A stretch of 64,000 nt of DNA from TMED80 sp964646455. Lineage in GTDB: Bacteria > Fidelibacterota > Marinisomatia > Marinisomatales > UBA1611. The notes below the pieces were generated by a model. The model did no database searches and was not told where the DNA came from. It saw only the letters and a program-made list of their open reading frames with translations. The stretch spans positions 28,066-92,065 of the forward strand of contig CAZYDX010000001.1 of NCBI GenBank assembly GCA_964646455.1. The letters run 5' to 3'. A program made the translations under genes and the position numbers. Shown piece after piece: positions 44,099 to 52,803 of the stretch; the first letter of the stretch is position 1, and each line of letters begins with the position of its first letter.

Positions 44099-44850
44099 TG
44101 TATGAAAAAATTAAAATTATTAGATCAAAGCTTGTTAATAATGAATTATCAATCGGAGCTTGGCAACAAATTCCACATGCATCGATATCTGAAATATTAG
44201 GTAAGTCAGGATATGATTGGGTAGCTGTTGATATGGAACATGGATCTGTAAGTGCTCATCAATTGCCTGATTTATTTAGGGCTATTGAACTTGGTGGATC
44301 TTTACCTTTAGTTAGGTTAAATGAATCTACACCTAAAGAATGCAAAATAGCTTTAGATGCAGGAGCAGGAGGAGTAATTGCTCCTATGATTGAAACTGCC
44401 GATCAACTTGAAATAATTAAAAAATCCTGCTGCTGGCCCCCATCAGGGAATAGAGGTGTAGGATATTCTAGAGCAAATCTATTTGGTAAGTATTTTGATG
44501 AATATAATGTTGAAGCTCAAAGTCCAATTATTGTTGCTCAAATTGAGCATATTAATGCAGTTAATAATCTCGAAGAAATAATTAAGGTTGAAGGTTTAGA
44601 TGCAATTATTATTGGTCCTTATGATTTATCTGCATCTATGGGTTTGACTGGGAAGTTTGAAGATAAGGAATTTGTTAAAGTTATGGATCTTATATTGAAT
44701 ATTTGCAAAAAAAATAATTTTCCATGTGGCGATCATATTATATATCCTGACCCTGTTTCAATATCAAATAAGATAGATCAGGGTTTTAGGTTTTTAGCAT
44801 ATTCAACCGATGCGGTATTATTACATCATGCAGCTGAATTAAAAATATAG
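44098..44850 (+). CDS. HpcH/HpaI-family class II pyruvate aldolase
   Basis: The 250-residue protein has WVAVDMEHG, LVRLNES (substrate Arg), VIAPMIETADQ, GNRGVGYSRA, V-A-Q-I-E-H (metal Glu) and IIIGPYDLSASMG (metal Asp). Family members cleave or form 2-keto-3-deoxy acids from pyruvate and an aldehyde with a divalent metal, for example 2-keto-3-deoxy-L-rhamnonate aldolase. In a biosynthetic locus the reverse reaction would make a 3-deoxy-ulosonic acid. A KdsB-like activator lies two genes downstream. Confidence 0.9.
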   Translation: MYEKIKIIRSKLVNNELSIGAWQQIPHASISEILGKSGYDWVAVDMEHGSVSAHQLPDLFRAIELGGSLPLVRLNESTPKECKIALDAGAGGVIAPMIETADQLEIIKKSCCWPPSGNRGVGYSRANLFGKYFDEYNVEAQSPIIVAQIEHINAVNNLEEIIKVEGLDAIIIGPYDLSASMGLTGKFEDKEFVKVMDLILNICKKNNFPCGDHIIYPDPVSISNKIDQGFRFLAYSTDAVLLHHAAELKI

Positions 44851-44873
44851 AATTGATAGGATGAGAATTTTAA

Positions 44874-45794
44874 GTGCCTTTACCTGATAAATGTCCTCTC
44901 TGTAAAGCTAGCGATAAAGAACAATCAGTTGTTACATCGCATGTATATTCACCTGAAAACTTTGTTGGCCGTGCTTTTTATCATTGTCATAACTGTGATG
45001 TAAGACATCAGTACCCTAGGCTTACAGTGCAAGAGGAAAATCATTTTTATAAATCTGAATTTGAATCTTTCATGGACAAGAGATCTGGGGATGAAGGAGG
45101 ATGGAAAAAAGCTGAAGATCACATAATTTCAAATGAAGAAACACGTTTAAGACGAATGAAATATCTGTTACCAAATTTAAAAAAGAATATGAATATACTT
45201 GAAATAGGTTGTTCATCAGGATTTATGTTATACCCTTTGATTAAAGAGGGATATGATTGTATTGGGGTTGAACCTTCTGGTGTTTTTAGTGATTTTGTTA
45301 AAGATCGAGGATTGAAAGTTTTTAATTCAATCAATGATTTAATTAAAAAGGGAAGTAATACTCAATTCGATTTAATAATGCACTATTTCGTTCTTGAGCA
45401 TATAAGTGATCCTATAAGTTTTCTTGAATCTCAACTTGAATTACTGAAACCAGGTGGAAAAATTATTTTTGAAATACCTAATATTGCTGATCCTTTATAT
45501 TCAATTTATGATATCCCAAATTTTGAGCGTTTTTATTGGTCCATAGCTCACCCATGGTATTTTAGTGAAAAATCCTTAAAATTTCTTCTTAATCAAATTA
45601 GTAATTCATTTAACGTACTACTTGATCAACGATATGATTTATCTAATCACATGGTTTGGGCAAGAGATGGGAAACCAGGTGGTATGGGACGCTTCACAGA
45701 ATCTCTAACTCAAGAACTAGAAAACAGTTATAAAGAGGCCTTAATACGAATTAGAAAATGTGATACCTTGATTGGGATTATAAATAAACAATAA
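44874..45794 (+). CDS. Class I SAM methyltransferase with N-terminal zinc-ribbon-like segment
   Basis: The 306-residue protein starts at GTG. Two C-x-x-C pairs near residues 7-11 and about 38-41 (CPLC, CHNC) form a probable zinc site, as in sugar C-methyltransferases of the TylC3/NovU type. The SAM core follows: ILEIGCSSGFMLYPL, IGVEPSG, FDLIMHYFVLEHI and L-K-P-G-G-K-I. It may methylate a sugar at C or O. It lies 1 bp before an epimerase gene. Confidence 0.8.
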   Translation: MPLPDKCPLCKASDKEQSVVTSHVYSPENFVGRAFYHCHNCDVRHQYPRLTVQEENHFYKSEFESFMDKRSGDEGGWKKAEDHIISNEETRLRRMKYLLPNLKKNMNILEIGCSSGFMLYPLIKEGYDCIGVEPSGVFSDFVKDRGLKVFNSINDLIKKGSNTQFDLIMHYFVLEHISDPISFLESQLELLKPGGKIIFEIPNIADPLYSIYDIPNFERFYWSIAHPWYFSEKSLKFLLNQISNSFNVLLDQRYDLSNHMVWARDGKPGGMGRFTESLTQELENSYKEALIRIRKCDTLIGIINKQ

Positions 45795-45795
45795 A

Positions 45796-46725
45796 ATGAC
45801 TAAACTAGTTATTACTGGAGCAGGTGGATTTATTGGCGCAGCTGTATCAAAAGAGATGCTAAATATGGGTGTAGAAGTTTGGACAATAGATAACTTTTCA
45901 ACTGGTTATATTGATAATGTACCTAAAGGTGTAAAAATTATTGAAGGTGATTGTCAAGATGATAAAAGTATTAAAGCTCTTGAGAATATAAAGTTTGATG
46001 CTATCCTACATTTTGCAGGTCAATCTTCAGGTGAAATAAGTTTTGATAATCCTTCTTATGATCTTAGAACAAATACAGAATCAACGCTTAAATTAATAAA
46101 TTTCGCTTTAAATAATGATTGTCAAAGATTTATTTATGCAAGTTCGATGAGTGTTTATGGTAATGTTGCAGATGAACCAATTAATGAGGACCATTACTGT
46201 GCTCCCTTATCTTTCTATGGTGTTGGAAAGCTTGCTAGTGAGCAGTATTTGCGAATTTATCAGAGTCAAGGGTTGAAACCAACTTCACTTCGAATTTTTA
46301 ATGTTTATGGTCCAGGTCAGAATCTATCAAATTTACGTCAAGGAATGATTAGCATTTATTTAGCTCAATTATTAAAATATAACAAAATTATTGTAAAAGG
46401 TTCTTCTCGTAGATTTCGTGATTTTATATATATAGATGATGTTGTAAAGCTTACTTCAATGATTCTTAATGAAAATAAAAGTATTGGAAAAATATATAAT
46501 ATAGGTACAGGGGTGAGGACTAGTGTAAATGAAGTCTTAGAAAAATTGAAAATTTTACATGATAAATATATAGAAATTAGTTTTGTAGAACCTACCTTAG
46601 GTGATCAATTGGGAATAACTGCAGATATTTCATCATTGAAAGAAGATTATGAAATAAGAAAATTTACAAGTTTAGATGATGGTTTAAAAAAAATATATAA
46701 TTGGGCAAAAAATGAAATTCAATGA
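45796..46725 (+). CDS. NAD-dependent sugar epimerase (GalE-like extended SDR)
   Basis: The 309-residue protein has I-T-G-A-G-G-F-I-G-A, TIDNFSTGY, L-H-F-A-G-Q-S-S-G, Y-A-S-S-M-S-V-Y, the catalytic Y-G-V-G-K and LRIFNVYGPGQ. It resembles UDP-glucose/UDP-GlcNAc C-4 epimerases. Its end overlaps the KdsB-like gene by 14 bp. The substrate is not determined by sequence. Confidence 0.85.
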   Translation: MTKLVITGAGGFIGAAVSKEMLNMGVEVWTIDNFSTGYIDNVPKGVKIIEGDCQDDKSIKALENIKFDAILHFAGQSSGEISFDNPSYDLRTNTESTLKLINFALNNDCQRFIYASSMSVYGNVADEPINEDHYCAPLSFYGVGKLASEQYLRIYQSQGLKPTSLRIFNVYGPGQNLSNLRQGMISIYLAQLLKYNKIIVKGSSRRFRDFIYIDDVVKLTSMILNENKSIGKIYNIGTGVRTSVNEVLEKLKILHDKYIEISFVEPTLGDQLGITADISSLKEDYEIRKFTSLDDGLKKIYNWAKNEIQ

Positions 46726-47479
46726 TTCAGCAAATATTGTTGCATTGATTCCTGCAAGAATAAATAGTAGCAGGTTTCCAGGAAAACCTATGGCTAAAAT
46801 CCTTAATAAACCAATGATTGGCCATGTATACGACCAAGTTATAAAAAGTAAGTTAATAGATTATGTTGCTATTGCTACCTGTGATAACGAAATTTATGAT
46901 TATATTAATTCAATAGGTGGTAATGCAGTAATGACTGGAGACTACCATGAACGCGCTTCTGATAGATGTGCAGAAGCATTATCAATTATTGAAACTAATC
47001 AGAACAAAAAATTTGATATTGTTATCATGGTTCAAGGTGATGAACCTATGATCCATCCGAATATGATTGAAGATGCATTATACCCTATGATAAATGATAA
47101 AAAAGTTTTAATTACAAATCTTCTTGGAAAGATTAAAAGCCTTGAAGAGTTTGAAGATAGAAATTGTATTAAGGTAGTTTGTGATTTAAAAGGTGATGCC
47201 TTATATTTTTCGAGAGAACCTATTCCTTCAAGAGCTATAATTGAAAATGTTCCTTGGGGAAAACAAGTATGTGTGATACCCTTCCAAAGAGACTTTCTAT
47301 TAAAATATAATCAAATGGAACATACTCCTCTAGAGATTGCCGAGTCTATTGATATGATGAGAATATTAGAAAATGGATATAAAGTCAGGATGGTGCCAAC
47401 AGATTATAATACTTATGCAGTTGACACTTTGAAAGATTTAATTAAAGTCGAAAAGTTGATGCGATCAAAAAATATCTAA
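46712..47479 (+). CDS. KdsB-like 3-deoxy-ulosonate cytidylyltransferase
   Basis: The 255-residue protein has A-L-I-P-A-R-I-N-S-S-R-F-P-G-K-P (CTP loop of KdsB), IGHVYDQV, VMVQGDEPM (metal Asp), LYFSREPIPS and the end YAVDTLKDLIKVE. KdsB makes CMP-Kdo for lipopolysaccharide core. Differences from canonical KdsB at the sugar-binding region (ESIDMMRILENG in place of E-x-L-E-Q-L-R) suggest a Kdo variant. It is the third CMP-ulosonate activator in the window. Confidence 0.85.
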   Translation: MKFNDSANIVALIPARINSSRFPGKPMAKILNKPMIGHVYDQVIKSKLIDYVAIATCDNEIYDYINSIGGNAVMTGDYHERASDRCAEALSIIETNQNKKFDIVIMVQGDEPMIHPNMIEDALYPMINDKKVLITNLLGKIKSLEEFEDRNCIKVVCDLKGDALYFSREPIPSRAIIENVPWGKQVCVIPFQRDFLLKYNQMEHTPLEIAESIDMMRILENGYKVRMVPTDYNTYAVDTLKDLIKVEKLMRSKNI

Positions 47480-47497
47480 AATTTTGTATCAATAATT

Positions 47498-49414
47498 TTG
47501 AGTAAAAAAAATAATACACTAATTATATGGGATTTACAAGATTGCCCTAAAATCAATTACGACAAAATTATATTATGGCGTAGCTTTGGATACAAAAATC
47601 ATCCTAATGCTATATCAATACCAAATTTAGTAGAAAAAAATGATGTAAATCTAAAATCTCGTTATTTATCTTGGATATATGAATTAGGTGAAAACCGAAT
47701 CAAAGGTAAACGTCTAATTGATCATTTAGAATTGCGCCCTGGCTTTAGTTTTTGGTGGATGACGCTTATTTTTGAAAAATCTAATTGGGCTAAGTCACCT
47801 CAAATATATGAAGTGATACGTTTGTTAGCATTTGAAGAGTGGTTCAAAACACAAGAAAAATTTAGCCGAATATATTTATATAGTTCTAGTGTTTCTCTTC
47901 ATAGGAGCATACGTATTTGGTGTGATAAAAAGGGAATCGATTTTCATTCGAAAAAAAGAACTGCTTCTTTGACATTTCATTCTATTATAAAACGTATACG
48001 CAATTTAATACCGCATCCTATACGGGCATTTATCTGGATTATAACTTATGTATTTCAAAGGTGGTCATTAAAAAATGTGGGTACACAAGAATGGTCTAAT
48101 TCAAAAGGTCAGATAACATTTGTATCATATTTATTCAATTTGAATTATGATTTAGTTGAAAATGGAAACCTTAATAATCCATATTGGGGAAATCTACCAG
48201 ATGAGTTACAAAGGAATGGATTTAAATCAAATTGGTTACATCTATATATCAAAGATGTAAATACGCCAAACGCATCTAAAGCCTCAAAAATATTGCGTAA
48301 AGTTAATATGAACAATCAAGAGCAAATTCATACAACTATTGACTCTTTTTTAAATGTTAATAGTATTTTAAAAGCAATATCAGATTGGTTTAAACTATTT
48401 TTTATAGCATGGTTTTTGCGAAAAGAGCGTTTTGCTGAAAAAGAAACTAGTTTTGATTTATTTAATTTATTACGTAGAGATTGGAATAAATCAATTTTTG
48501 GTAAGACGGCTCTGAGTAATCTACTCCATTTTAATTTGATTGAATTAGCTATGAAATCATTGCCAAAACAGCAGAAAGGACTTTATCTCCAAGAGAACCA
48601 GGGCTGGGAATTTGCTTTAATTCATGCGTGGAATACTGCAGGACATGAAGAATTAATTGGAACAGCGCATTCTACGATAAGATTTTGGGATTTACGTTAC
48701 TTTGTTGATTCAAGAACTTTTAAACGTTTTGGAATTAATGATATGCCCTTGCCAACTCGAATTGCATTAAATAGTGATATTGCATTTGATTCTATGCTAA
48801 AAGGAGGGTACCCTAAAGAAAATATGGTTATGGTTGAAGCTCTGAGGTATATTAATTTGAAAAAGAATAAACCTCCTTTAGCTTTTGAAAGGCTTTCTAC
48901 CTCTTCTGAAGATCTGTATTTACTTGTCATGGGAGATTATTTAATGCAGAATACAAAAAGACAAATGAGTTTTTTAGAAGATGCAATACAATCAATCAAT
49001 TTTAATATTAGAATCATGTTAAAACCACATCCAAATTATCCTGTTGTTGCTACAGATTATCCTGCACTAAAATTAATGATTACTACGGACCCAATCTCAA
49101 AACTTCTCCCTAAATGTAATGCTGCATATACAAGTAATGTAACATCAGCAGCTGTAGAAGCATATTGTGCAGGGAAATTTGTTATTTCAGTAATTGACCC
49201 TACGATTCTAAACATGAGCCCTCTTCGTGAAAAAGATGATGTATTGTTTGTCTCTTCAATAGAAGATTTGATCAAAGCATTAAATCAAATTCAATATAAT
49301 AATATGAAATCACTTAAGACTCATTCCTACTTTTGTTTAGATTCAAATTTACCACGATGGAAAAAAGTTTTGGAATTAAATAATAAAAATAAATTTGAAA
49401 TAAACTATAATTAG
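47498..49414 (+). CDS. TIGR04326-type surface-carbohydrate biosynthesis protein
   Basis: The 638-residue protein starts at TTG. The N-terminus (NTLIIWDLQDCP, IILWRSFGYK), the central YLQENQGWEFALIHAWNTAGH and G-T-A-H-S-T-I-R-F-W-D-L-R-Y are features I associate with the TIGR04326 family found with ulosonate genes. The C-terminal third (MVMVEALRY, L-K-P-H-P-N-Y, SNVTSAAVEAYCAGKFV) looks like a GT-B donor domain. It follows a CMP-Kdo-synthetase-like gene, so it may be a Kdo- or ulosonate-type transferase. Confidence 0.75.
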   Translation: MSKKNNTLIIWDLQDCPKINYDKIILWRSFGYKNHPNAISIPNLVEKNDVNLKSRYLSWIYELGENRIKGKRLIDHLELRPGFSFWWMTLIFEKSNWAKSPQIYEVIRLLAFEEWFKTQEKFSRIYLYSSSVSLHRSIRIWCDKKGIDFHSKKRTASLTFHSIIKRIRNLIPHPIRAFIWIITYVFQRWSLKNVGTQEWSNSKGQITFVSYLFNLNYDLVENGNLNNPYWGNLPDELQRNGFKSNWLHLYIKDVNTPNASKASKILRKVNMNNQEQIHTTIDSFLNVNSILKAISDWFKLFFIAWFLRKERFAEKETSFDLFNLLRRDWNKSIFGKTALSNLLHFNLIELAMKSLPKQQKGLYLQENQGWEFALIHAWNTAGHEELIGTAHSTIRFWDLRYFVDSRTFKRFGINDMPLPTRIALNSDIAFDSMLKGGYPKENMVMVEALRYINLKKNKPPLAFERLSTSSEDLYLLVMGDYLMQNTKRQMSFLEDAIQSINFNIRIMLKPHPNYPVVATDYPALKLMITTDPISKLLPKCNAAYTSNVTSAAVEAYCAGKFVISVIDPTILNMSPLREKDDVLFVSSIEDLIKALNQIQYNNMKSLKTHSYFCLDSNLPRWKKVLELNNKNKFEINYN

Positions 49415-49507
49415 TAAAACATAGTTTTTAAATGTTGTTTTGGTAATAATACAAAAAAGTAACAAAAGTTTTTAAATATATAATATAAATAAAAAAATGG
49501 ATAAAAT

Positions 49508-50305
49508 ATGGATGCTATAATATTATGTGGTGGCGCTGGCACGCGTCTTAGCGAAGAAACAATTTTAAAACCAAAGCCAATGGTTGAAATTGATGGTAAG
49601 CCAATACTTTGGCATATAATGAAGATATACAGTGATTATGGGGTAAAAAGATTTATACTCGCTCTAGGTTACAAGGGAAATCAGATAAAAGAATATTTTT
49701 ATAATTACAAATATACTAGTGCTGATTTTTCAATTAAAATTGATCAGCAACATGACATTAAATATCTAAATGATTCTGCGGAAAAAGATTGGGAAATTGT
49801 TTTTGTTGATACTGGAGAGAAAACATTAAAAGGCGGGAGAATCAAAAGAATAGAAAATTATATAAATAGTGATATTTTTCACCTAACCTATGGAGATGGA
49901 TTAGCTGATATAGATTTAAGAAAATTGGTTAATTTTCATAAGTCTCATGGTAAGATTGGGACTGTTACTTCAGTTAGGCCCCCTTCACGATTTGGAGAGT
50001 TAAACATCAATGAAGATAATACTGTTATTGGGTTAGAAGAAAAACCGCAAATGGGGAAAGGGTTAATTAATGGTGGTTTTTTTGTTTTTAATAAATTAAT
50101 GCTATCTTATTTAACAAAAGAAAAGGATTGTGATTTTGAGTTTGGTCCACTTCAAGAAATTGTCAAGGATCATCAATTGAAAGCATTTAAGCATGATGGA
50201 TTTTGGCAATGCATGGATAATATTAGAGAGCGTGATTATCTTAACCAACTTGTTAAAGAGAATAAAGCACTATGGTTGAAAAATGGTAATAAAAATGATA
50301 TTTAA
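49508..50305 (+). CDS. rfbF: Glucose-1-phosphate cytidylyltransferase
   Basis: The 265-residue protein begins D-A-I-I-L-C-G-G-A-G-T-R-L-S-E-E-T, the RfbF nucleotide loop, and has KPKPMVEIDGKPILWHIM, TYGDGLADID (metal Asp), VTSVRPPSRFGEL and INGGFFV. It makes CDP-glucose from CTP and glucose-1-phosphate, the first step of the CDP-6-deoxyhexose pathway. The next gene is the matching dehydratase. A 93-bp AT-rich gap precedes it with no terminator I can support. Confidence 0.95.
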   Translation: MDAIILCGGAGTRLSEETILKPKPMVEIDGKPILWHIMKIYSDYGVKRFILALGYKGNQIKEYFYNYKYTSADFSIKIDQQHDIKYLNDSAEKDWEIVFVDTGEKTLKGGRIKRIENYINSDIFHLTYGDGLADIDLRKLVNFHKSHGKIGTVTSVRPPSRFGELNINEDNTVIGLEEKPQMGKGLINGGFFVFNKLMLSYLTKEKDCDFEFGPLQEIVKDHQLKAFKHDGFWQCMDNIRERDYLNQLVKENKALWLKNGNKNDI

Positions 50306-51398
50306 AAATATATATAAAGATAAGAATATACTTATTACAGGAAACACAGGATTTAAAGGTAGTTGGCTTACAGTTTGGTTGTTGAAATTAGGTGCTAATG
50401 TTTACGGAATATCAAAAAATATACCAACAATACCATCAATGTTTAATGAGTTAGAATTAAAAAAGAAAATTACTCATTTTGATAATGATATCAGGGATTT
50501 TGAATCGATAAATAAAATTGTTAAAAAAATAAAGCCAGACTTTGTTTTTCATCTTGCAGCTCAATCATTGGTATCAGTATCCTATACAAATCCTATTGAA
50601 ACTATTTCTACAAATGTTTTGGGCACCTCAAATATTTTAGAAATTCTAAATCAATCTAACCATAAATGTGTAGCTATTATTGTTACAAGTGATAAATGTT
50701 ATGATAATGTTGAATGGTCGTGGGGTTATAAGGAAACGGATATTTTAGGAGGCAAAGATATATACAGTGGCTCAAAGGGTGCGGCGGAATTAATTTTTAA
50801 ATCTTTTTATTTTTCATTCTTAACAAACAATAATTCAAATTTGAAAATTGCTTCTGCCAGAGCAGGTAATGTTATTGGTGGGGGAGATTGGGCAAAAGAT
50901 AGAATTGTACCTGACTGTATGCGTGCATGGAACAAACACAAAATTGTCGAAATACGAAACCCCAATGCCACAAGACCATGGCAACACGTTCTTGAACCAT
51001 TAAGTGGTTACCTTACATTAGGTTGTGAATTATATAATAATAAAAAATTAAATGGTGAAAGTTTCAATTTTGGACCAGCTTCTCATTATGTTCATTCTGT
51101 CAGAAAAATTTTGGAGGATTTAAGCAGATATTGGGATTTTAAAAATAGATCTAAAATGTATAAGATTACTACAGATGCTAAATTTCATGAAGCAGGATTG
51201 CTCAAATTAAATTGTGATAAAGCTCTTTTCCATCTTAATTGGTTACCAACTTTGAATTATAAGCGGTTAATAGAGTTTACAGGATCTTGGTATTCTAACT
51301 TCTATAAACAACAAGGTAATATGTTTGACAATACATTTAAGCAAATTGATAATTATGAGGAAATAGCGATAAATAAAGAAATTGAATGGACAAAATAA
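50295..51398 (+). CDS. rfbG: CDP-glucose 4,6-dehydratase
   Basis: The protein has about 367 residues. N-terminal LITGNTGFKGSWL is the NAD loop typical of RfbG, followed by HLAAQSLVSVSYTNP, IVTSDKCYDN, the YxxxK pair in Y-S-G-S-K-G, and ASARAGNVIGGGDWAKDR with RPWQHVLEPLSGYL, which are RfbG hallmarks. It converts CDP-glucose to CDP-4-keto-6-deoxyglucose. I favour the ATG at 50295; an in-frame ATG at 50283 would add four residues and overlap RfbF further. Confidence 0.95.
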   Translation: MIFKNIYKDKNILITGNTGFKGSWLTVWLLKLGANVYGISKNIPTIPSMFNELELKKKITHFDNDIRDFESINKIVKKIKPDFVFHLAAQSLVSVSYTNPIETISTNVLGTSNILEILNQSNHKCVAIIVTSDKCYDNVEWSWGYKETDILGGKDIYSGSKGAAELIFKSFYFSFLTNNNSNLKIASARAGNVIGGGDWAKDRIVPDCMRAWNKHKIVEIRNPNATRPWQHVLEPLSGYLTLGCELYNNKKLNGESFNFGPASHYVHSVRKILEDLSRYWDFKNRSKMYKITTDAKFHEAGLLKLNCDKALFHLNWLPTLNYKRLIEFTGSWYSNFYKQQGNMFDNTFKQIDNYEEIAINKEIEWTK

Positions 51399-51835
51399 AG
51401 ATCGAAAATGTAATTCTGACTCCTTTAAAAATAATCTATAATATTAAGGGAAATGTTTTGCCAGGTTTAAAAAAAAGTGATATAGGATTTTCTGATTTTG
51501 GGGAAGCATATTTTTCCACAATTAAAAATGGGGAAATAAAAGGTTGGAATAAGCATAAAAAAATGACACTTAATCTTATAGTGCCTTTTGGTGAAGTAAC
51601 TTTTGTATTATTTGATAATAGGGAAAAAAGTAATTCAAAGGGGAAATTTTTCAAAGTTGTTCTTTCCCCATCTAATTATTTTAGACTAACAGTCCCACCT
51701 GGATTGTGGATGTCTTTTAAGGGCAGTAGCAGTGATTTCAGCTTAATTCTAAATCTTGCTAATATAGAACATGATCCTGATGAAATAGATCGTTTAAATT
51801 TAAACGAGATTAGTTTTGATTGGGAATCAAATTGA
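51386..51835 (+). CDS. RmlC-like (3,5-epimerase family) cupin
   Basis: The 149-residue protein has L-T-P-L-K-I-I-Y-N-I-K-G-N-V-L-P and then the RmlC-like barrel with FSTIKNGEIKGWNKHKKMTLNLIVPFG, the K-G-W-x-x-H-K element, and PPGLWMSFKG, where the family has a conserved P-P-G-x-x-H/W-x-F. Its likely job is to epimerise CDP-4-keto-6-deoxyglucose at C-3 and/or C-5. It is shorter than RmlC (about 180 residues). It overlaps both neighbours. Confidence 0.8.
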   Translation: MDKIKIENVILTPLKIIYNIKGNVLPGLKKSDIGFSDFGEAYFSTIKNGEIKGWNKHKKMTLNLIVPFGEVTFVLFDNREKSNSKGKFFKVVLSPSNYFRLTVPPGLWMSFKGSSSDFSLILNLANIEHDPDEIDRLNLNEISFDWESN

Positions 51836-52803
51836 AAAGAATATTGATAACTGGAGCTTGCGGATATTTAGGTGCAAACTTAAGTAAATATTTGATATAT
51901 GCAGGATATAATGTGACTGCATTTGATAGTTTTGAACCAAAATCTTATCTTCCATGGAACTCATTAATTGAAAAAGTTATTATTGGTGATATTCGCGATG
52001 ATAATTGCTTAAAAGATCTAGCGAAAAATAAATTTGACATTATTATTCATCTAATTTCACTAGATCATAATAAATCTGAGGAAAACCCTAATTTTGTTAA
52101 TTCAATTAATGTAATGCCAACCTGGAATATCCTGGAAAAATTTTCTGAATCTAATTTAGATAAATTTATTTATTTTTCTACATTTCATGTATATGGTAGA
52201 GTGGAACCTTTACAGATCACTGAGAATTACAATACATCACCTCAAAATATTTATGGTTTAACTCATTTATTATCTGAAAAAGTTTGTTCTTATTATAATG
52301 ATAAAACAGATATTAATTGCATAAATGTAAGACTGTCAAATAGCTATGGAAGTCCAGTTTTCAAGGAGAACAATTGTTGGTGGTTGGTAATCAATGAATT
52401 GTGTTTAAATGCATTTAAACACAATATTATAAAATTAAAATCGGATGGATCGCCACTAAGAGATTTTATACACATCTCTGATGTTTGTAGAGCGGTTAAT
52501 TTTCTCTTAGATAATAAGAAAAAGAATATATCAAATAATATCTACCACATATCAAATGGTAAGACACTGACAATATTAGAATTAGCTCATAAGGTAAAAT
52601 CAGTATTTGAAATACGTTATAATAAAAAAATTGAAGTTATTTTACCTGATAATTCAATATCAACAAATCCTAATAAATATAAAAATATAAACAGATATAT
52701 TATTGATAATACTAGAATAAAGAATCTTGGATATAAACCAAAAACTAATTTAACAAAAGGTATCATGGAAATATTTGATTATTTAGAACAGCTATATGAG
52801 TAA
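51820..52803 (+). CDS. NAD-dependent epimerase/reductase (extended SDR) of the CDP-sugar branch
   Basis: The 327-residue protein has I-T-G-A-C-G-Y-L-G-A-N, IHLISLDHN, Y-F-S-T-F-H-V-Y, the catalytic Y-G-L-T-H where the usual Lys is replaced by His, and LSNSYGSPV. Loss of that Lys is unusual and may mark altered chemistry. The start is uncertain: ATG 51820 or TTG 51832, the latter with a TTGA overlap. As the last gene of the CDP set it would be expected to reduce or epimerise the 4-keto sugar. Confidence 0.75.
   Translation: MGIKLKRILITGACGYLGANLSKYLIYAGYNVTAFDSFEPKSYLPWNSLIEKVIIGDIRDDNCLKDLAKNKFDIIIHLISLDHNKSEENPNFVNSINVMPTWNILEKFSESNLDKFIYFSTFHVYGRVEPLQITENYNTSPQNIYGLTHLLSEKVCSYYNDKTDINCINVRLSNSYGSPVFKENNCWWLVINELCLNAFKHNIIKLKSDGSPLRDFIHISDVCRAVNFLLDNKKKNISNNIYHISNGKTLTILELAHKVKSVFEIRYNKKIEVILPDNSISTNPNKYKNINRYIIDNTRIKNLGYKPKTNLTKGIMEIFDYLEQLYE

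Noticed and set aside
49415..49507. Possible short hairpin (AACAT/ATGTT) upstream of rfbF
   Set aside because: Only five AT-rich base pairs; expected by chance at this composition.
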